This document shows positions 41,970 to 51,365 of a DNA stretch of 64,000 nt, one piece after another; within the stretch, counting starts at the first letter, position 1, and the number at the start of each line of letters is the position of its first letter. Where the stretch lies: positions 1,798,001-1,862,000 of the forward strand of contig NZ_BNEL01000001.1 in assembly GCF_018327685.1 (NCBI RefSeq). Reading direction: 5' to 3'. Origin of the DNA: Streptomyces sp. TS71-3 (GTDB lineage Bacteria; Actinomycetota; Actinomycetes; Streptomycetales; Streptomycetaceae). The translations under genes and the position numbers were made by a program. The notes beneath the pieces are model-generated. The model was not told the DNA's origin. It saw only the letters and a list, made by a program, of their open reading frames with translations, and ran no database searches.

Positions 41970-43486
41970 CAGAAGAACCCGAGCTTCTTGGGGGAGTAGC
42001 TGACCAGCAGGTTCTTGGTCTGCTGGTAGTGATCCAGCATCATCTTGTGGTTCTCGCGGCCGATCCCGGAGTTCTTGTAGCCGCCGAAGGCGGCGTGCGC
42101 GGGGTAGGCGTGGTAGCAGTTGGTCCACACCCGTCCCGCCTTGATCTCGCGGCCCATCCGGTACGCCGTGCTGCCGTCCCGGGTCCACAGGCCCGCGCCG
42201 AGCCCGTACAGCGTCTCGTTGGCGATCTTCAGCGCCTCGTCCACGGAGTCGAACGTCGTGACGGACACGACCGGGCCGAAGATCTCCTCCTGGAAGATCC
42301 GCATGTCGTTGGTGCCGCGGAAGACGGTGGGCTCGATGTACCAGCCGCCCTCGAACCCGGGCACGGTGCGCCGGCCGCCGCCGGTCAGCACGTCCGCGCC
42401 CTCCTGCCGGCCGATGTCGATGTAGGAGAGGATCTTCTCGTACTGGTCGTTGCTGGCCTGCGCGCCCAGCATGGTGGCGGGGTCGAGCGGGTCGCCGCCG
42501 GTGATGGCCTTGGTGCGTTCGAGGCAGCGGGCCATGAACTCGTCGTAGATCGACGAGTGGATCAGGGCCCGGGACGGGCAGGTGCAGACCTCGCCCTGGT
42601 TCAGCGCGAACATCACGAAGCCCTCGACCGCCTTGTCCAGGAAGTCGTCGTCGGCCGCGGTCACGTCGGGCAGGAAGATGTTCGGGCTCTTGCCGCCCAG
42701 CTCCAGCGTGACGGGGATGATGTTCTCGCTGGCGTACTGCATGATCAGGCGCCCGGTGGTGGTCTCGCCGGTGAACGCCACCTTCGCCACCCGCGAGCTG
42801 GACGCCAGCGGCTTGCCGGCCTCGAACCCGAAGCCGTTGACGACGTTGATCACGCCCGGCGGGAGCAGGTCGGCGATCAGCTCGATGACCAGCATGAGGC
42901 TGGCCGGGGTCTGCTCGGCGGGCTTGATCACGACGCAGTTGCCGGCCGCGAGCGCGGGCGCCAGCTTCCAGGTCGCCATGAGGATGGGGAAGTTCCAGGG
43001 GATGATCTGCCCGACGACGCCGAGCGGCTCGTGGAAGTGGTACGCCACCGTGTCCGCGTCGATCTCCGCGATGCTGCCCTCCTGGGCGCGGATCGCCCCG
43101 GCGAAGTAGCGGAAGTGGTCCACCGCCAGCGGCAGGTCGGCCGCCAGCGTCTCGCGCACCGGCTTGCCGTTCTCCCAGGTCTCGGCGACGGCCAGTTTCT
43201 CCAGGTTCTCCTCGATGCGGTCGGCGATCCTGTTGAGGATCACCGCGCGCTCGGTGGTGGAGGTGCGGCCCCAGGCGTCGGCGGCGGCGTGTGCGGCGTC
43301 GAGGGCGCGCTCCACGTCCGGGGCCGTCGAGCGGGCGACCTCGCAGAAGGTCGCGCCGGTCACCGGTGAGGGGTTCTCGAAGTAGCGGCCTTCGGCGGGA
43401 GCCACCCATTCACCGCCGATGAAGTTGTCGTAGCGCGGCGCGTAGCTGACGACGCTGCCCTCGGTCCCTGGCTGTGCGTAGACCAT
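41969..43486 (-). CDS. NAD-dependent aldehyde dehydrogenase (acetaldehyde/ExaC type)
   Basis: 505 residues. Catalytic motifs: [41 protein letters not shown] (general base Glu), and [13 protein letters not shown] with the nucleophile near residue 301. The C-terminal [38 protein letters not shown] is typical of the ExaC/AcoD subgroup that oxidises acetaldehyde and similar aldehydes. It forms an operon with DUF779. The GAF-domain regulator downstream on the DNA map lies upstream in transcription and probably activates it. Confidence 0.94.
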   Translation of the reverse strand: MVYAQPGTEGSVVSYAPRYDNFIGGEWVAPAEGRYFENPSPVTGATFCEVARSTAPDVERALDAAHAAADAWGRTSTTERAVILNRIADRIEENLEKLAVAETWENGKPVRETLAADLPLAVDHFRYFAGAIRAQEGSIAEIDADTVAYHFHEPLGVVGQIIPWNFPILMATWKLAPALAAGNCVVIKPAEQTPASLMLVIELIADLLPPGVINVVNGFGFEAGKPLASSSRVAKVAFTGETTTGRLIMQYASENIIPVTLELGGKSPNIFLPDVTAADDDFLDKAVEGFVMFALNQGEVCTCPSRALIHSSIYDEFMARCLERTKAITGGDPLDPATMLGAQASNDQYEKILSYIDIGRQEGADVLTGGGRRTVPGFEGGWYIEPTVFRGTNDMRIFQEEIFGPVVSVTTFDSVDEALKIANETLYGLGAGLWTRDGSTAYRMGREIKAGRVWTNCYHAYPAHAAFGGYKNSGIGRENHKMMLDHYQQTKNLLVSYSPKKLGFF

Positions 43487-43663
43487 GGCGTGCTCTCCTC
43501 CCGGTAGAGGTGTGCGGGTGCCAGGACGGATCGACCGTCGTGGTGTGGATCACACTGTGCGCGCGGGAGGTTGGCCGGAGGTTGGCCACCTGGTCAGCTG
43601 CCTGGCCGCGGCCGGACGGGAGCCGCCCCCAACTGCACGGCAGGCACCGGGGCGGCCGCCCCG

Positions 43664-44911
43664 TCACCCCCGCAGCGCCGTCGTCAGCCTGCCCGCCGCG
43701 ATCCCGCGGCGCGCGTCGTTCGGGCCGAGGATCCGCAGCGCGTACGCGTGGATCTCGGCGTCGAACGGCGCCCGCTCGCCGTAGCGCAGCGCGTGCTCGG
43801 GCCGGGTGCTGGCCAGGACCGCCTCCCGCACCGCCACCTCGATGTGCTCCCGCCAGCCGACGATCCCGGGGGCCTCCGAGTGGGGGAGCAGCGGGCCGCG
43901 GTAGAGCTCCAGGGCGGTCGTCGTGTCGCCGCGCTCCAGGGCCCTCAGCACCTCCACCGCGTCGCAGACCACGGGCACCGTCAGCTCGTAGCGCCGCGTG
44001 GCGACATGCCCGCCGAGGGCGCGCCGCAGATGGGACACCTCCGCCTTGAACGTGGACGCGCTGACCGGACGGGTCCCGTACAGCGCCTCGCGCAGCCGGC
44101 TCGGAGAGGAGCCTTCCGGTTCCAGCGCCAGCAGCGCCAGGATCTCCAGCTGCCGCGGCGGCAGGTGCATCGGCACCCCGTCGCGCGTCGCGCTCTCGCC
44201 GCCGAGACAGACCAGTTCCAGCCCCCCGCCCGCCGGGACCGGGCCCGGTCCCGCGGCCACGCCGTGCCGGTCGCGCAGCGCGCCCTCGATGGCCGACGCC
44301 ATCATGCGCACGGTGGACATGGCCAGCGGATGCGAGCGGTCCCAGGTCGTCGACAGGTCGAGCACGCCCAGCACGTGCCCGTCCGGACCGTGGATCGGCG
44401 CGCAGTAGCAGACCCAGCCGTGCAGCGCCGCGACCAGGTGCTCGGCGGAGAACACCGTGCTGGGCAGGCCGGTGCGCAGGGCCAGCGACAGCGCGTTGGT
44501 GCCCATGGCGGGCTCGTCCCAGCGGCCGCCGGGGGCGAAGTTCACGCGTTCCGCGCGGCGCCGCATCACGCGGCCGCCGTACGTCCACAGGATCGTGCCG
44601 TCCTCATCGGTCACCGCCGCAACGAACCCCGCGTCGTCGGCCACGCTGCGCAGCTCGCCGGCCAGGTCCTGCACGGGCCCGCACAGCGGCGAGCCGGACC
44701 ACAGCGCGTGCACGCCCTCCTGCCCCACGGGGGCGCTGTCCCGCGTGGGGTCCACCGTCTCCACGGAGCGGATCCAGGATTCGGTCACCTCGTCGCGCAC
44801 CGCGGGGCCGCCGCCGAGCGGCCTGCCCTTGGCCTTCAACTCCGGTACGTGGCGTGCCCACTGGCGTTCCAGCACGGTCCGCCGCCGCCACAGCGCTCCC
44901 TGCTCCGACAT
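43664..44911 (-). CDS. AcoR-like GAF-domain transcriptional regulator
   Basis: 415 residues from the ATG at 44911, with GGGG five bases upstream; a GTG at 44947 is the longer option. The N-terminal region (EVTESWIRSVETVDP, then AAVTDEDGTILWTYG) and the GAF part (FAPGGRWDEPAMGTNALSLALRTGLPSTVFSAEHLVAALHGWVCYCAPIHG) are those of AcoR/DhaR-type activators. No sigma-54 AAA domain follows. Instead there is a winged-helix region, GVPMHLPPRQLEILALLALEPEGSSPSRLREALYG, as in actinobacterial members. It likely senses an alcohol or aldehyde and controls the aldehyde dehydrogenase/DUF779 operon 177 bases downstream. Confidence 0.82.
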   Translation of the reverse strand: MSEQGALWRRRTVLERQWARHVPELKAKGRPLGGGPAVRDEVTESWIRSVETVDPTRDSAPVGQEGVHALWSGSPLCGPVQDLAGELRSVADDAGFVAAVTDEDGTILWTYGGRVMRRRAERVNFAPGGRWDEPAMGTNALSLALRTGLPSTVFSAEHLVAALHGWVCYCAPIHGPDGHVLGVLDLSTTWDRSHPLAMSTVRMMASAIEGALRDRHGVAAGPGPVPAGGGLELVCLGGESATRDGVPMHLPPRQLEILALLALEPEGSSPSRLREALYGTRPVSASTFKAEVSHLRRALGGHVATRRYELTVPVVCDAVEVLRALERGDTTTALELYRGPLLPHSEAPGIVGWREHIEVAVREAVLASTRPEHALRYGERAPFDAEIHAYALRILGPNDARRGIAAGRLTTALRG

Positions 44912-45245
44912 CGGCATCCCCAGCTCGCTGATCGTCGAGGTGTGCACCGGCGGATGACGGGCCTGCCGAGGACGGCCCGGGGCGCCGGAGCAATGGGACG
45001 GACTGACCCACCGGAACGTCGAGGCCCGCTCGGTCGCCGTCGGTCTCTTTGCGGCAACTCTTATGTTAACGGCGTGTGTCAGCCCTGGACGCGGTCCGGA
45101 CAGCGTCTCTTTCGGGGGAGGTTCCGTCCGCCCTGACGACGGCTTTCAGGGATCAATAGGAGGATGGCCGAAACCTTACGCACTCGACCGCAACCATTGC
45201 ACGCCCGTCACAACAGCAACGTTTCCCCCGCGCTAGTGTGCGCGC
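44912..45245. other. Divergent intergenic region
   Basis: About 330 bases with no credible gene. Around 45055-45075 there is an AT-rich CTCTTATGTTAACGGC block, and 45150-45245 is also less GC-rich (GGATCAATAGGAGGATGG...). These probably hold the promoters for the regulator and for the SDR/ketosynthase pair. AGGAGG at 45160 is too far from the SDR start to serve it. Confidence 0.5.
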
Positions 45246-46196
45246 GTGATTCTTCATGTCGTCATAGGTTTCGGTCCGGCCGGGGCGGCGACCGCTCGGC
45301 TGCTGGCCGAACAAGGCCATTCCGTACGGGTCGTCACCAGGTCGGGCGGCAGCCCGGAGCCGGGCATCGAGCACGTCGCACTGGACGCGACGGACAGCGA
45401 GCGGCTGATCGAGACCGCGCGGGGCGCCGCCGCGATCCACAACTGCGCAGGACTGCCCTACCAGCGCTGGGTGAGCGAGTGGCCGCCGCTGGCCGCGTCG
45501 CTCTGCACGGCGGCCGAGGCCACCGGGGCCGTCCTGGTCATGCTGGGCAACCTCTACGGCTACGGCCCCGTGGACGGCCCCCTGACCGAGGAGCTGCCAC
45601 TCGCCGCGACCGGCCCCAAGGGGCGCGTGCGCGCAGCCGTCTGGGAGCGGGCGCTGGCCCTGCACGAGGCGGGCCGCATCAAGGCCGTCGAGCTGCGGGC
45701 CTCGGACTTCTTCGGACCGGGCGTCACCGACGGCGGGCACCTCGCGGCGCGGGTGATGCCCCGGCTACTGGCCGGCAAGCCCGTCTCGACGCTCGGTGAT
45801 CCCGACACCCCGCACAGCTGGAGCTACGTCCCCGACGTGGCCAGGGCGCTGGTCGAGGTCGCGGGCGAGGAGCGGGCGTGGGGCCGGGCCTGGCACGTCC
45901 CGACGGGGCCCGCGCTGTCCGTACGCGCGATGGCCGACCGCCTCGCCGCGGAGTCGGGCGCGGGGCAGGTCGCGGTGCGCCGGCTGCCGCCGGCCGTGGT
46001 GGGGATCGCCTCGCTCCTCTCCCCGCTGCTGCGCGAACTGAAGGAAGTCCGCTACCAGTTCGATCGCCCCTTCGTGGTCGATTCGAGCGCGTACGAGGCG
46101 GAGTTCACGGTGCGGACCACACCGGTGGACGAGCAGGTGAAGCAGACCGTGGCCTGGTGGCGCGAGCGACCGGCCCCTGACGGGGGAGAACTATGA
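45246..46196 (+). CDS. NAD-dependent epimerase/dehydratase (extended SDR), coupled to the KS-ACP-AOS gene
   Basis: 316 residues from a GTG. Nucleotide motif VVIGFGPAGAATARLL (GxGxxG), then CAGLPYQRWVSEWPPLAASL, LGNLYGYGPVDGPLTEELP, ELRASDFFGPGV and HSWSYVPDVARALVEVA. These are those of the NAD-dependent epimerase family, but I see no clean YxxxK at the usual place. The stop overlaps the ATG of the next gene (ATGA), so both proteins are probably made together. By analogy with sphingolipid pathways, where atypical extended SDRs such as CerR reduce the ketone made by an alpha-oxoamine synthase, it may reduce the product of the fusion enzyme. That is inference. Confidence 0.85.
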   Translation: MILHVVIGFGPAGAATARLLAEQGHSVRVVTRSGGSPEPGIEHVALDATDSERLIETARGAAAIHNCAGLPYQRWVSEWPPLAASLCTAAEATGAVLVMLGNLYGYGPVDGPLTEELPLAATGPKGRVRAAVWERALALHEAGRIKAVELRASDFFGPGVTDGGHLAARVMPRLLAGKPVSTLGDPDTPHSWSYVPDVARALVEVAGEERAWGRAWHVPTGPALSVRAMADRLAAESGAGQVAVRRLPPAVVGIASLLSPLLRELKEVRYQFDRPFVVDSSAYEAEFTVRTTPVDEQVKQTVAWWRERPAPDGGEL

Positions 46197-49100
46197 CAGC
46201 TCAGGAATCCCTGGCGGGCCCGGGAACGGGCTCGGGGAGAGCGCAGCACGACGACATCGCGATCGTGGGGATGGCCTGCCGGTTTCCGGGGGCCCGCGAT
46301 GTGAACCAGTACTGGCGGCTCCTCACCGCCCCGCAGGCGCAGTTCTCCCCCATCCCGGACTCCCGGTGGCGCTCCGGCACCTTCCTCAGCGACAACTTCC
46401 GTGACGCGTCCTCGACCTACACGGACACCATGGCGCTGCTGCCGGACGTGGGCCACTTCGACGCCGCGCACTACGGCATCCCGCCGCGGCGCGCCAAGTC
46501 GATGGACCCGCAGCACCGGCTGCTGATCGACCTCGCCCGCGAGGCGGTCCAGGACGCGGGGTGGGAGGCCGACGGCTTCGACCGCGAGGAGACCTCGGTC
46601 ATCACCGCGCTCACCGAGTCCGGCTACCGCGAGATCAGCACCATGCAGATCCGGATGCGCCAGCTCGCCGGGGGCGAGTTCGGCGGACGGTCGGCCGACG
46701 GGTCGCTGGACATGGCCCGCGCCGTCGACGGCCTGCACGGCTCGTCCGTGGCCGGGCTCCTGCTCAACATGGGGCCGAACACGGTCAGCTCGGTCCTCGA
46801 CCTGCACGGCGAGAGCTACGCGCTCGACTCGGCGTGCTCCGGCGGGCTCATGGCCGTGGCCAACGCCGTGTTCGCGCTGCGCGCGGGACGCTGCCGCATC
46901 GCCCTCGCGGGCGGCGCCCAGCTGATCCTCACGCCCGACCTGCTGGTGGGGCTCTGCCGCATCGGCGCCATCTCGCGCAGCGGCAGGTGCCTGCCGTTCG
47001 GCGCGGAGGCCGACGGCTTCGTGCTGGGGGAGGGCGCCGGGGTCCTGGTCCTCAGACCGCTGGCCGACGCGCTGGCGGCCGGCGACCGGGTCTACGCGGT
47101 GATCCGCGGCGTCGGCACGGCCAACGACGGGACCGTGCAGGGCGGGATGCACCCCCAGGCGGCCGGCCAGCTCCGGGCGCTGCGCCGGGCCTACCGCGAC
47201 GCGGGCCTGACCCCGGACTCGGTGGACTACCTGGAGGCGCACGGCACCGGGACCATGGTCGGCGATCCGGTCGAGATCGACGTCCTGCGCGAGCTGCGCG
47301 GCGAGGAGAGCGCGCCCGCGTTCCTCGGCGCGGTGAAGGCGGTGGTCGGGCACTCCCTCAACGCCGCCGGTGTCGCCGGGCTCATCAAGACCGTGCTGGC
47401 CGTGCACCGGGGCGTGATACCGCCGCAGCCGGACTTCGACCTGGCCGACCCCTCCCGGCTCGACGCCGCGCGCCTGGCCGTCGCGACCACCCCGACCCCC
47501 TGGCCGGCCACCGCGCGGCCGCGCAGGGCCGGGGTCAGCGCCTTCGGCTTCGGCGGCACCGGCGTCCACCTGGTGCTGGAGGAGCCCGACCGGGCACCCG
47601 CACCCAGCGCACCCGACGGACCGCACCTGCTCGTGCTCAGCGCCCGCGACCGGGCCGGCCTCGCCCGCCACGCCCGGGAACTGGCCCACACCATCGCCCT
47701 GGACGAGCTGCCCCTCGCGGCGGTCTCGGACACCCTGGCGCGCCGCACGCCGTTCGCGGAACGCCTCGCCCTCGTGGCCGAGGACCCCGCCGACGCCGCC
47801 GCCAAGCTGACCGCCGCGGCCGAGGCCGTGGCGGCGGGCCGCACCGGAGAGCTGGGCCCCGGCCAGGTGACCGGCACGGTGCCGGCCGGCGAGCTGCCCG
47901 AGGTCGCCGTACCGGCGCCGGGCTCGCTGCCCCCGGAGCTTCGCGCCGGCTCGCTGGCCCGGCTCGCGGAGCGCGCGGTCACCGGCGGCACGCTCCGCCC
48001 CCTGGCGCAGCGAGTCCCCCCGTCCACCCTGCCGCCGAGCCCGCTCGCCCCGCGCCACCACTGGGCGGTCGACGAGTCGCGCCTGGCGGCGGACGAACCC
48101 GGGGCGGGCTCCGTGCCTGCCGCGGGCGCCGTCCCGGCCGGGGCCCTCGTGCAGGCCGCGGGCGCCGCACCCGACAGAGCCGCCGTGCCCGAGGCGGGCG
48201 TCGCACCCGCCCGGGCCACCGCACACGCCCCGTCCTCCGGCGGGTACGCCGAGGCTCCCCCGCCGGTCCAGGCTCCCTCGCCGGTCCAGGCCGCCTCGCA
48301 GCTCCAGACGCCCGCGACCCCCATGGCCCCCGCGTACGTCCCGCCGTCCCTCTCGGCCGGGACCACGCCGGACACCGCCTCCGCGAACGGCGCGTCCACG
48401 GAGTCCTGGGCCCCCGCCGCGTCCGTCGTGTTCGAGGAGGTGTCGCGGACGGGCGTCATCCCGTTCTCCGACCTCAGCGAGCGGATGGCGCTGGTGACCG
48501 ATCTCGGCTTCGACTCCCTGATGCTCCAGGAGCTGGAGACCGGCATCGCCAAGCGGATCCCGGGCTTCCGTACCGACGAGATGTACTCGCCGAAGCTCAC
48601 CCTGGAACGGCTGATCGCGCTGGCAGGCCCGCACCTGACGTCGCCGCCGGCCCTCGGCGAACCGCTGCCCGGGCGCCCGCCGGTGGAGCCCCTGCCCGGC
48701 CCGGCGCCGGTCGAGCCGCCCGCCGCGACCGCGCGCGTCGACGACTTCCCGGAGGTGCAGCAGTTCGAGGCGCAGCTGGACACCATCGCCAGGAGCGGCG
48801 CGGACTTCCCCTACTTCCGGGTCCACGAGGGCACCATCCGCGACACGACCGTGATCGCCGGACGGCCGTACCTGTCCTTCGGCAGCTACAACTACCTCGG
48901 GCTCTCCGGCCATCCGGCGGTCGACGAGGCCGTGCACCGGGCCGTCGACCGGTACGGGACCTCGGTCTCCGCGAGCCGGATGCTCTCCGGGGAGCGGGAC
49001 CTGACGGTACGGCTGGAGCGCGCGCTCACGGACTTCCTCGGCGTCGGGGACTGCCTCGCGCTGGTGAGCGGCCACGCCACCAACGTCACCGCGATCGGGC

Positions 49101-49930
49101 ACCTCGTCGGCGCGGGGGACCTCGTGCTGCACGACGCGCTCGCCCACGACAGCATCCTCCAGGGCTGCGCCCTGTCCGGCGCCGCGCGGCGCCCGTTCGC
49201 CCACAACGACATGGGCCAGCTCGCACACATGCTGCGGCTCAACCGGTCGAGGTTCAGGCGCGTGCTGATCGCCGTCGAGGGCGCCTACAGCATGGACGGC
49301 GACCTGGTCGACCTGCCCGCCGCGATCGAGCTCAAGAAGCGCTACGGCGCGCTGCTGCTCGTCGACGAGGCGCACAGCATCGGCACCGTGGGCGAACGGG
49401 GCCGCGGCGTCGGGGAGTTCTTCGGCGTCGAGCGGGCCGACGTGGACCTGTGGATGGGCACCCTGTCCAAGGCCTTCGCGAGCTGCGGCGGCTACCTCGG
49501 CGGCTCGGCGCGGGCGGTGCGGTGGCTGCGGCACACCCTGCCGGGCTTCGTCTACAGCGTCGGCCTGACCCCGCCCAACGCGGCCGCGGCGCTGGCCGCC
49601 ACCGAGCTGATCGTCGCCGAACCGCAGCGGGTGCGGGCGCTGCGGCGGAACGCGGACCTGTTCCTCGGCCTGGCCGCCTCGGCGGGCCTCGCGACGGGTT
49701 CGAGCGCCGGCTCGCCCATCGTGCCGTGCGTCCTCGGCGACTCGGTGACGACCCTGCGCGTCGCGGACCGGCTGTTCGACAGGGGCGTCATCGCCGACCC
49801 GATCTTCCACCCGGCCGTGGAGGAAGGGCTCGCGAGGCTGCGGTTCTTCGTCACCAGCGAGCACCGTGAGGACGACATCCGGCAGACGGTGTCGATCCTC
49901 GCCGAGGAGGTGGGAGCCGTTCGGGGATGA
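46193..49930 (+). CDS. Three-domain fusion: ketosynthase - acyl carrier protein - alpha-oxoamine synthase
   Basis: 1245 residues. Residues 20-465 are a type I ketosynthase: DIAIVGMACRFPG, nucleophile Cys215 in DSACSGG (usual form DTACSSS), His350 in EAHGTGT, and His387 in KAVVGHS. Residues 475-600 look like a KS-AT linker with an eroded start of an acyltransferase; there is no AT active site. A Pro/Ala linker leads to an ACP (about 745-815) with phosphopantetheine Ser775 in DLGFDSLM. Residues 850-1240 are a PLP alpha-oxoamine synthase (8-amino-7-oxononanoate/5-aminolevulinate synthase type): SFGSYNYLGLSGHP, VDEAHSIGTVG and PLP Lys1093 in GTLSKAFASCGGY. It should extend or load an acyl chain and release it by decarboxylative condensation with an amino acid. 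Confidence 0.92.
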   Translation: MTAQESLAGPGTGSGRAQHDDIAIVGMACRFPGARDVNQYWRLLTAPQAQFSPIPDSRWRSGTFLSDNFRDASSTYTDTMALLPDVGHFDAAHYGIPPRRAKSMDPQHRLLIDLAREAVQDAGWEADGFDREETSVITALTESGYREISTMQIRMRQLAGGEFGGRSADGSLDMARAVDGLHGSSVAGLLLNMGPNTVSSVLDLHGESYALDSACSGGLMAVANAVFALRAGRCRIALAGGAQLILTPDLLVGLCRIGAISRSGRCLPFGAEADGFVLGEGAGVLVLRPLADALAAGDRVYAVIRGVGTANDGTVQGGMHPQAAGQLRALRRAYRDAGLTPDSVDYLEAHGTGTMVGDPVEIDVLRELRGEESAPAFLGAVKAVVGHSLNAAGVAGLIKTVLAVHRGVIPPQPDFDLADPSRLDAARLAVATTPTPWPATARPRRAGVSAFGFGGTGVHLVLEEPDRAPAPSAPDGPHLLVLSARDRAGLARHARELAHTIALDELPLAAVSDTLARRTPFAERLALVAEDPADAAAKLTAAAEAVAAGRTGELGPGQVTGTVPAGELPEVAVPAPGSLPPELRAGSLARLAERAVTGGTLRPLAQRVPPSTLPPSPLAPRHHWAVDESRLAADEPGAGSVPAAGAVPAGALVQAAGAAPDRAAVPEAGVAPARATAHAPSSGGYAEAPPPVQAPSPVQAASQLQTPATPMAPAYVPPSLSAGTTPDTASANGASTESWAPAASVVFEEVSRTGVIPFSDLSERMALVTDLGFDSLMLQELETGIAKRIPGFRTDEMYSPKLTLERLIALAGPHLTSPPALGEPLPGRPPVEPLPGPAPVEPPAATARVDDFPEVQQFEAQLDTIARSGADFPYFRVHEGTIRDTTVIAGRPYLSFGSYNYLGLSGHPAVDEAVHRAVDRYGTSVSASRMLSGERDLTVRLERALTDFLGVGDCLALVSGHATNVTAIGHLVGAGDLVLHDALAHDSILQGCALSGAARRPFAHNDMGQLAHMLRLNRSRFRRVLIAVEGAYSMDGDLVDLPAAIELKKRYGALLLVDEAHSIGTVGERGRGVGEFFGVERADVDLWMGTLSKAFASCGGYLGGSARAVRWLRHTLPGFVYSVGLTPPNAAAALAATELIVAEPQRVRALRRNADLFLGLAASAGLATGSSAGSPIVPCVLGDSVTTLRVADRLFDRGVIADPIFHPAVEEGLARLRFFVTSEHREDDIRQTVSILAEEVGAVRG

Positions 49931-49940
49931 GTGCGCCATG

Positions 49941-50516
49941 TCAGATCAGGGTGCGCTCGATCCGGCTGAGCGTCGCGCTCGTGCCCGACTCGCCGTCGTC
50001 CCCGGCCTCGCCGGCCGGGGGCACGCCCTGGCCCCGGCCGCCGCCCACCCGCTGGGAGAGCAGGTAGGCGATGATCTCCGCCTCCTGTTCCTGGACGTCG
50101 TCGTAGGTCGCGCGCTGGAGCATGTCACGCACGACGTCGGGGTCGAGGTTGGGAAAGAGGATGCGGGCACTCTCCTCGTCCAGCCAACCCGCGCCGCGGT
50201 GGCAGCAGATGATGTGGCCCAGCTCGTGCAAGATGATGTGCTCCTGATGCGCGCTGGTGGTGTTGGCGTCGTAGAAGATCAGGTCCTCGTCGTGCGCGGC
50301 GACCCACATGCCGCACGGGTGCGACGCGGGCATCTGCATCGGGACCAGGGCGATCGGGCGGTCGCGGACCTGGCCGAGGTGGTGGCAGAGCTCCGCCACG
50401 TCGGCGACCTGCGGCAGATCGAGCTCGCTGATGCGCCGCTCGCCCGCCTTCCGGAGCCGCTTGAGCTGGCTGCGGCGCTCCTGGTCGCCCGGGTGTGCCT
50501 TCCTGGTGCCCCTCAC
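49941..50516 (-). CDS. ImmA/IrrE family metallopeptidase
   Basis: 191 residues from a GTG overlapping the stop of the XRE gene (GTGA). Zinc motif HELGH (97-101) in HIILHELGHIICCHRG, with a downstream EQEAEIIAYLL providing the third ligand. The first 30 residues are Arg-rich and the C-terminus is Gly-rich. ImmA-type peptidases cleave or inactivate the repressor encoded beside them, here the XRE protein, in response to a signal such as DNA damage or phage. It converges on the KS-ACP-AOS gene with 10 bases between. Confidence 0.9.
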   Translation of the reverse strand: MRGTRKAHPGDQERRSQLKRLRKAGERRISELDLPQVADVAELCHHLGQVRDRPIALVPMQMPASHPCGMWVAAHDEDLIFYDANTTSAHQEHIILHELGHIICCHRGAGWLDEESARILFPNLDPDVVRDMLQRATYDDVQEQEAEIIAYLLSQRVGGGRGQGVPPAGEAGDDGESGTSATLSRIERTLI

Positions 50517-50974
50517 TCCTCGCGCTCCTCCTCGGCGGCCGAAGCGGAAGCGTCGGTCACGGGCGGGAGGCCCTGCATCTGCCGGTACTGGTCCATGATG
50601 GCCGTGATGGCCTGGAGGTTCTCCCTCTTCATGCCGGCCGCGCGCATCGCCACGGCGCGGACCCCCGCCTGCCGCAGTGCCTCGACGGCGGCGAGCTCCC
50701 CGAGTACGGACTTGGCGACCTCGTCGTCGAAGAAGTAGGCGACGGACACACCGAAGAAGCGGGCCAGGGCGGCCAGCAGGTCAGGTGAGGGATTGGAGCG
50801 CTTGCCCGTCCGAAGCTGCGACAGGTACACACCCCCGACCCTGAGATCGGGATTGGTCCGCTTCAGCTCCTCCGCGACCTCGGCGTTGGTCCAGTGCTTG
50901 CCCTTCGGGCGAACCGTCTTGAAGAGGTCGTCCAGACGCACCGCCAGCGTGGGCCGGTCGTCGGTCTCGGACAT
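50513..50974 (-). CDS. XRE-family helix-turn-helix regulator
   Basis: 153 residues. The HTH lies at about 28-85: TNAEVAEELKRTNPDLRVGGVYLSQLRTGKRSNPSPDLLAALARFFGVSVAYFFDD. The C-terminal part (KSVLGELAAVEALRQAGVRAVAMRAAGMKRENLQAITAIMDQYR) is helical and probably dimerises. It is likely the substrate of the overlapping ImmA-like peptidase. Three TAGCTGYCAG copies just upstream of its start are good candidates for its own operator. Confidence 0.9.
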   Translation of the reverse strand: MSETDDRPTLAVRLDDLFKTVRPKGKHWTNAEVAEELKRTNPDLRVGGVYLSQLRTGKRSNPSPDLLAALARFFGVSVAYFFDDEVAKSVLGELAAVEALRQAGVRAVAMRAAGMKRENLQAITAIMDQYRQMQGLPPVTDASASAAEEEREE

Positions 50975-51016
50975 GGCGAATCTCCTCCCGTCACCTCCCC
51001 GGAAATAGCCCTCGGC

Positions 51017-51099
51017 TAGCTGTCAGTCTCGCAGATTAGCTGCCAGTTGACAATTGGCCGAGATTCCGCCACCGTGGACATCGCCGATAGCTGTCAGCT
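51017..51099. promoter_or_regulatory. Three TAGCTGYCAG repeats, probable operator of the XRE gene
   Basis: TAGCTGTCAG at 51017, TAGCTGCCAG at 51037 and TAGCTGTCAG at 51088. The first two are 20 bases apart, two helical turns. The third extends into the palindrome AGCTGTCAGCT (51089-51099). They lie 43-125 bases upstream of the XRE start in AT-richer DNA, where an autoregulator would bind. Confidence 0.68.
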
Positions 51100-51224
51100 A
51101 ACTTCGCTCACGGGGGTAGCAAAGTTGCTGCCAGCCGCTCGGTCTGGCCCGTCCCCGCGGGGGATGGGGCGGGCCAGGCCGGGCGGGCCACGCTCGCCCG
51201 GCCGGACGGTGGAGAGCGGGGAAC

Positions 51225-51365
51225 CGCCGGGGGAGACCACGGGGCGGCGAACCGCTGGGGAGGGCCAACGGGGGAGAAGAAAGGGGGAACGGGGGACAAC
51301 GGGGGACACGCCAACGGGGGACGACCACGGGGGACAACGGGGGAACGGGGGAAAGCCCGCCCGGT
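51225..51365. repeat. G-run repeat (ACGGGGGACA type)
   Basis: About ten runs of four to six G separated by short AACGG, ACAAC and ACGACCAC spacers on the plus strand. The main unit is GGGGGACAAC or GGGGGACGACCAC. The tract could fold into G-quadruplexes in the non-transcribed state. Frames across it are low-complexity and probably not coding. Confidence 0.65.

Noticed and set aside
43650..43663. GGGGCGGCCGCCCC palindrome as a terminator after the AcoR-like gene
   Set aside because: It has no loop-forming bases and is just a GC-rich palindrome; termination there is not supported.
46052..49939. 1295-codon open frame antisense to the ketosynthase-ACP-AOS gene
   Set aside because: It mirrors the coding gene, a usual effect of very high GC at third positions. 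Its translation is Arg/Gly/Val/Gln-rich with no recognisable domain.
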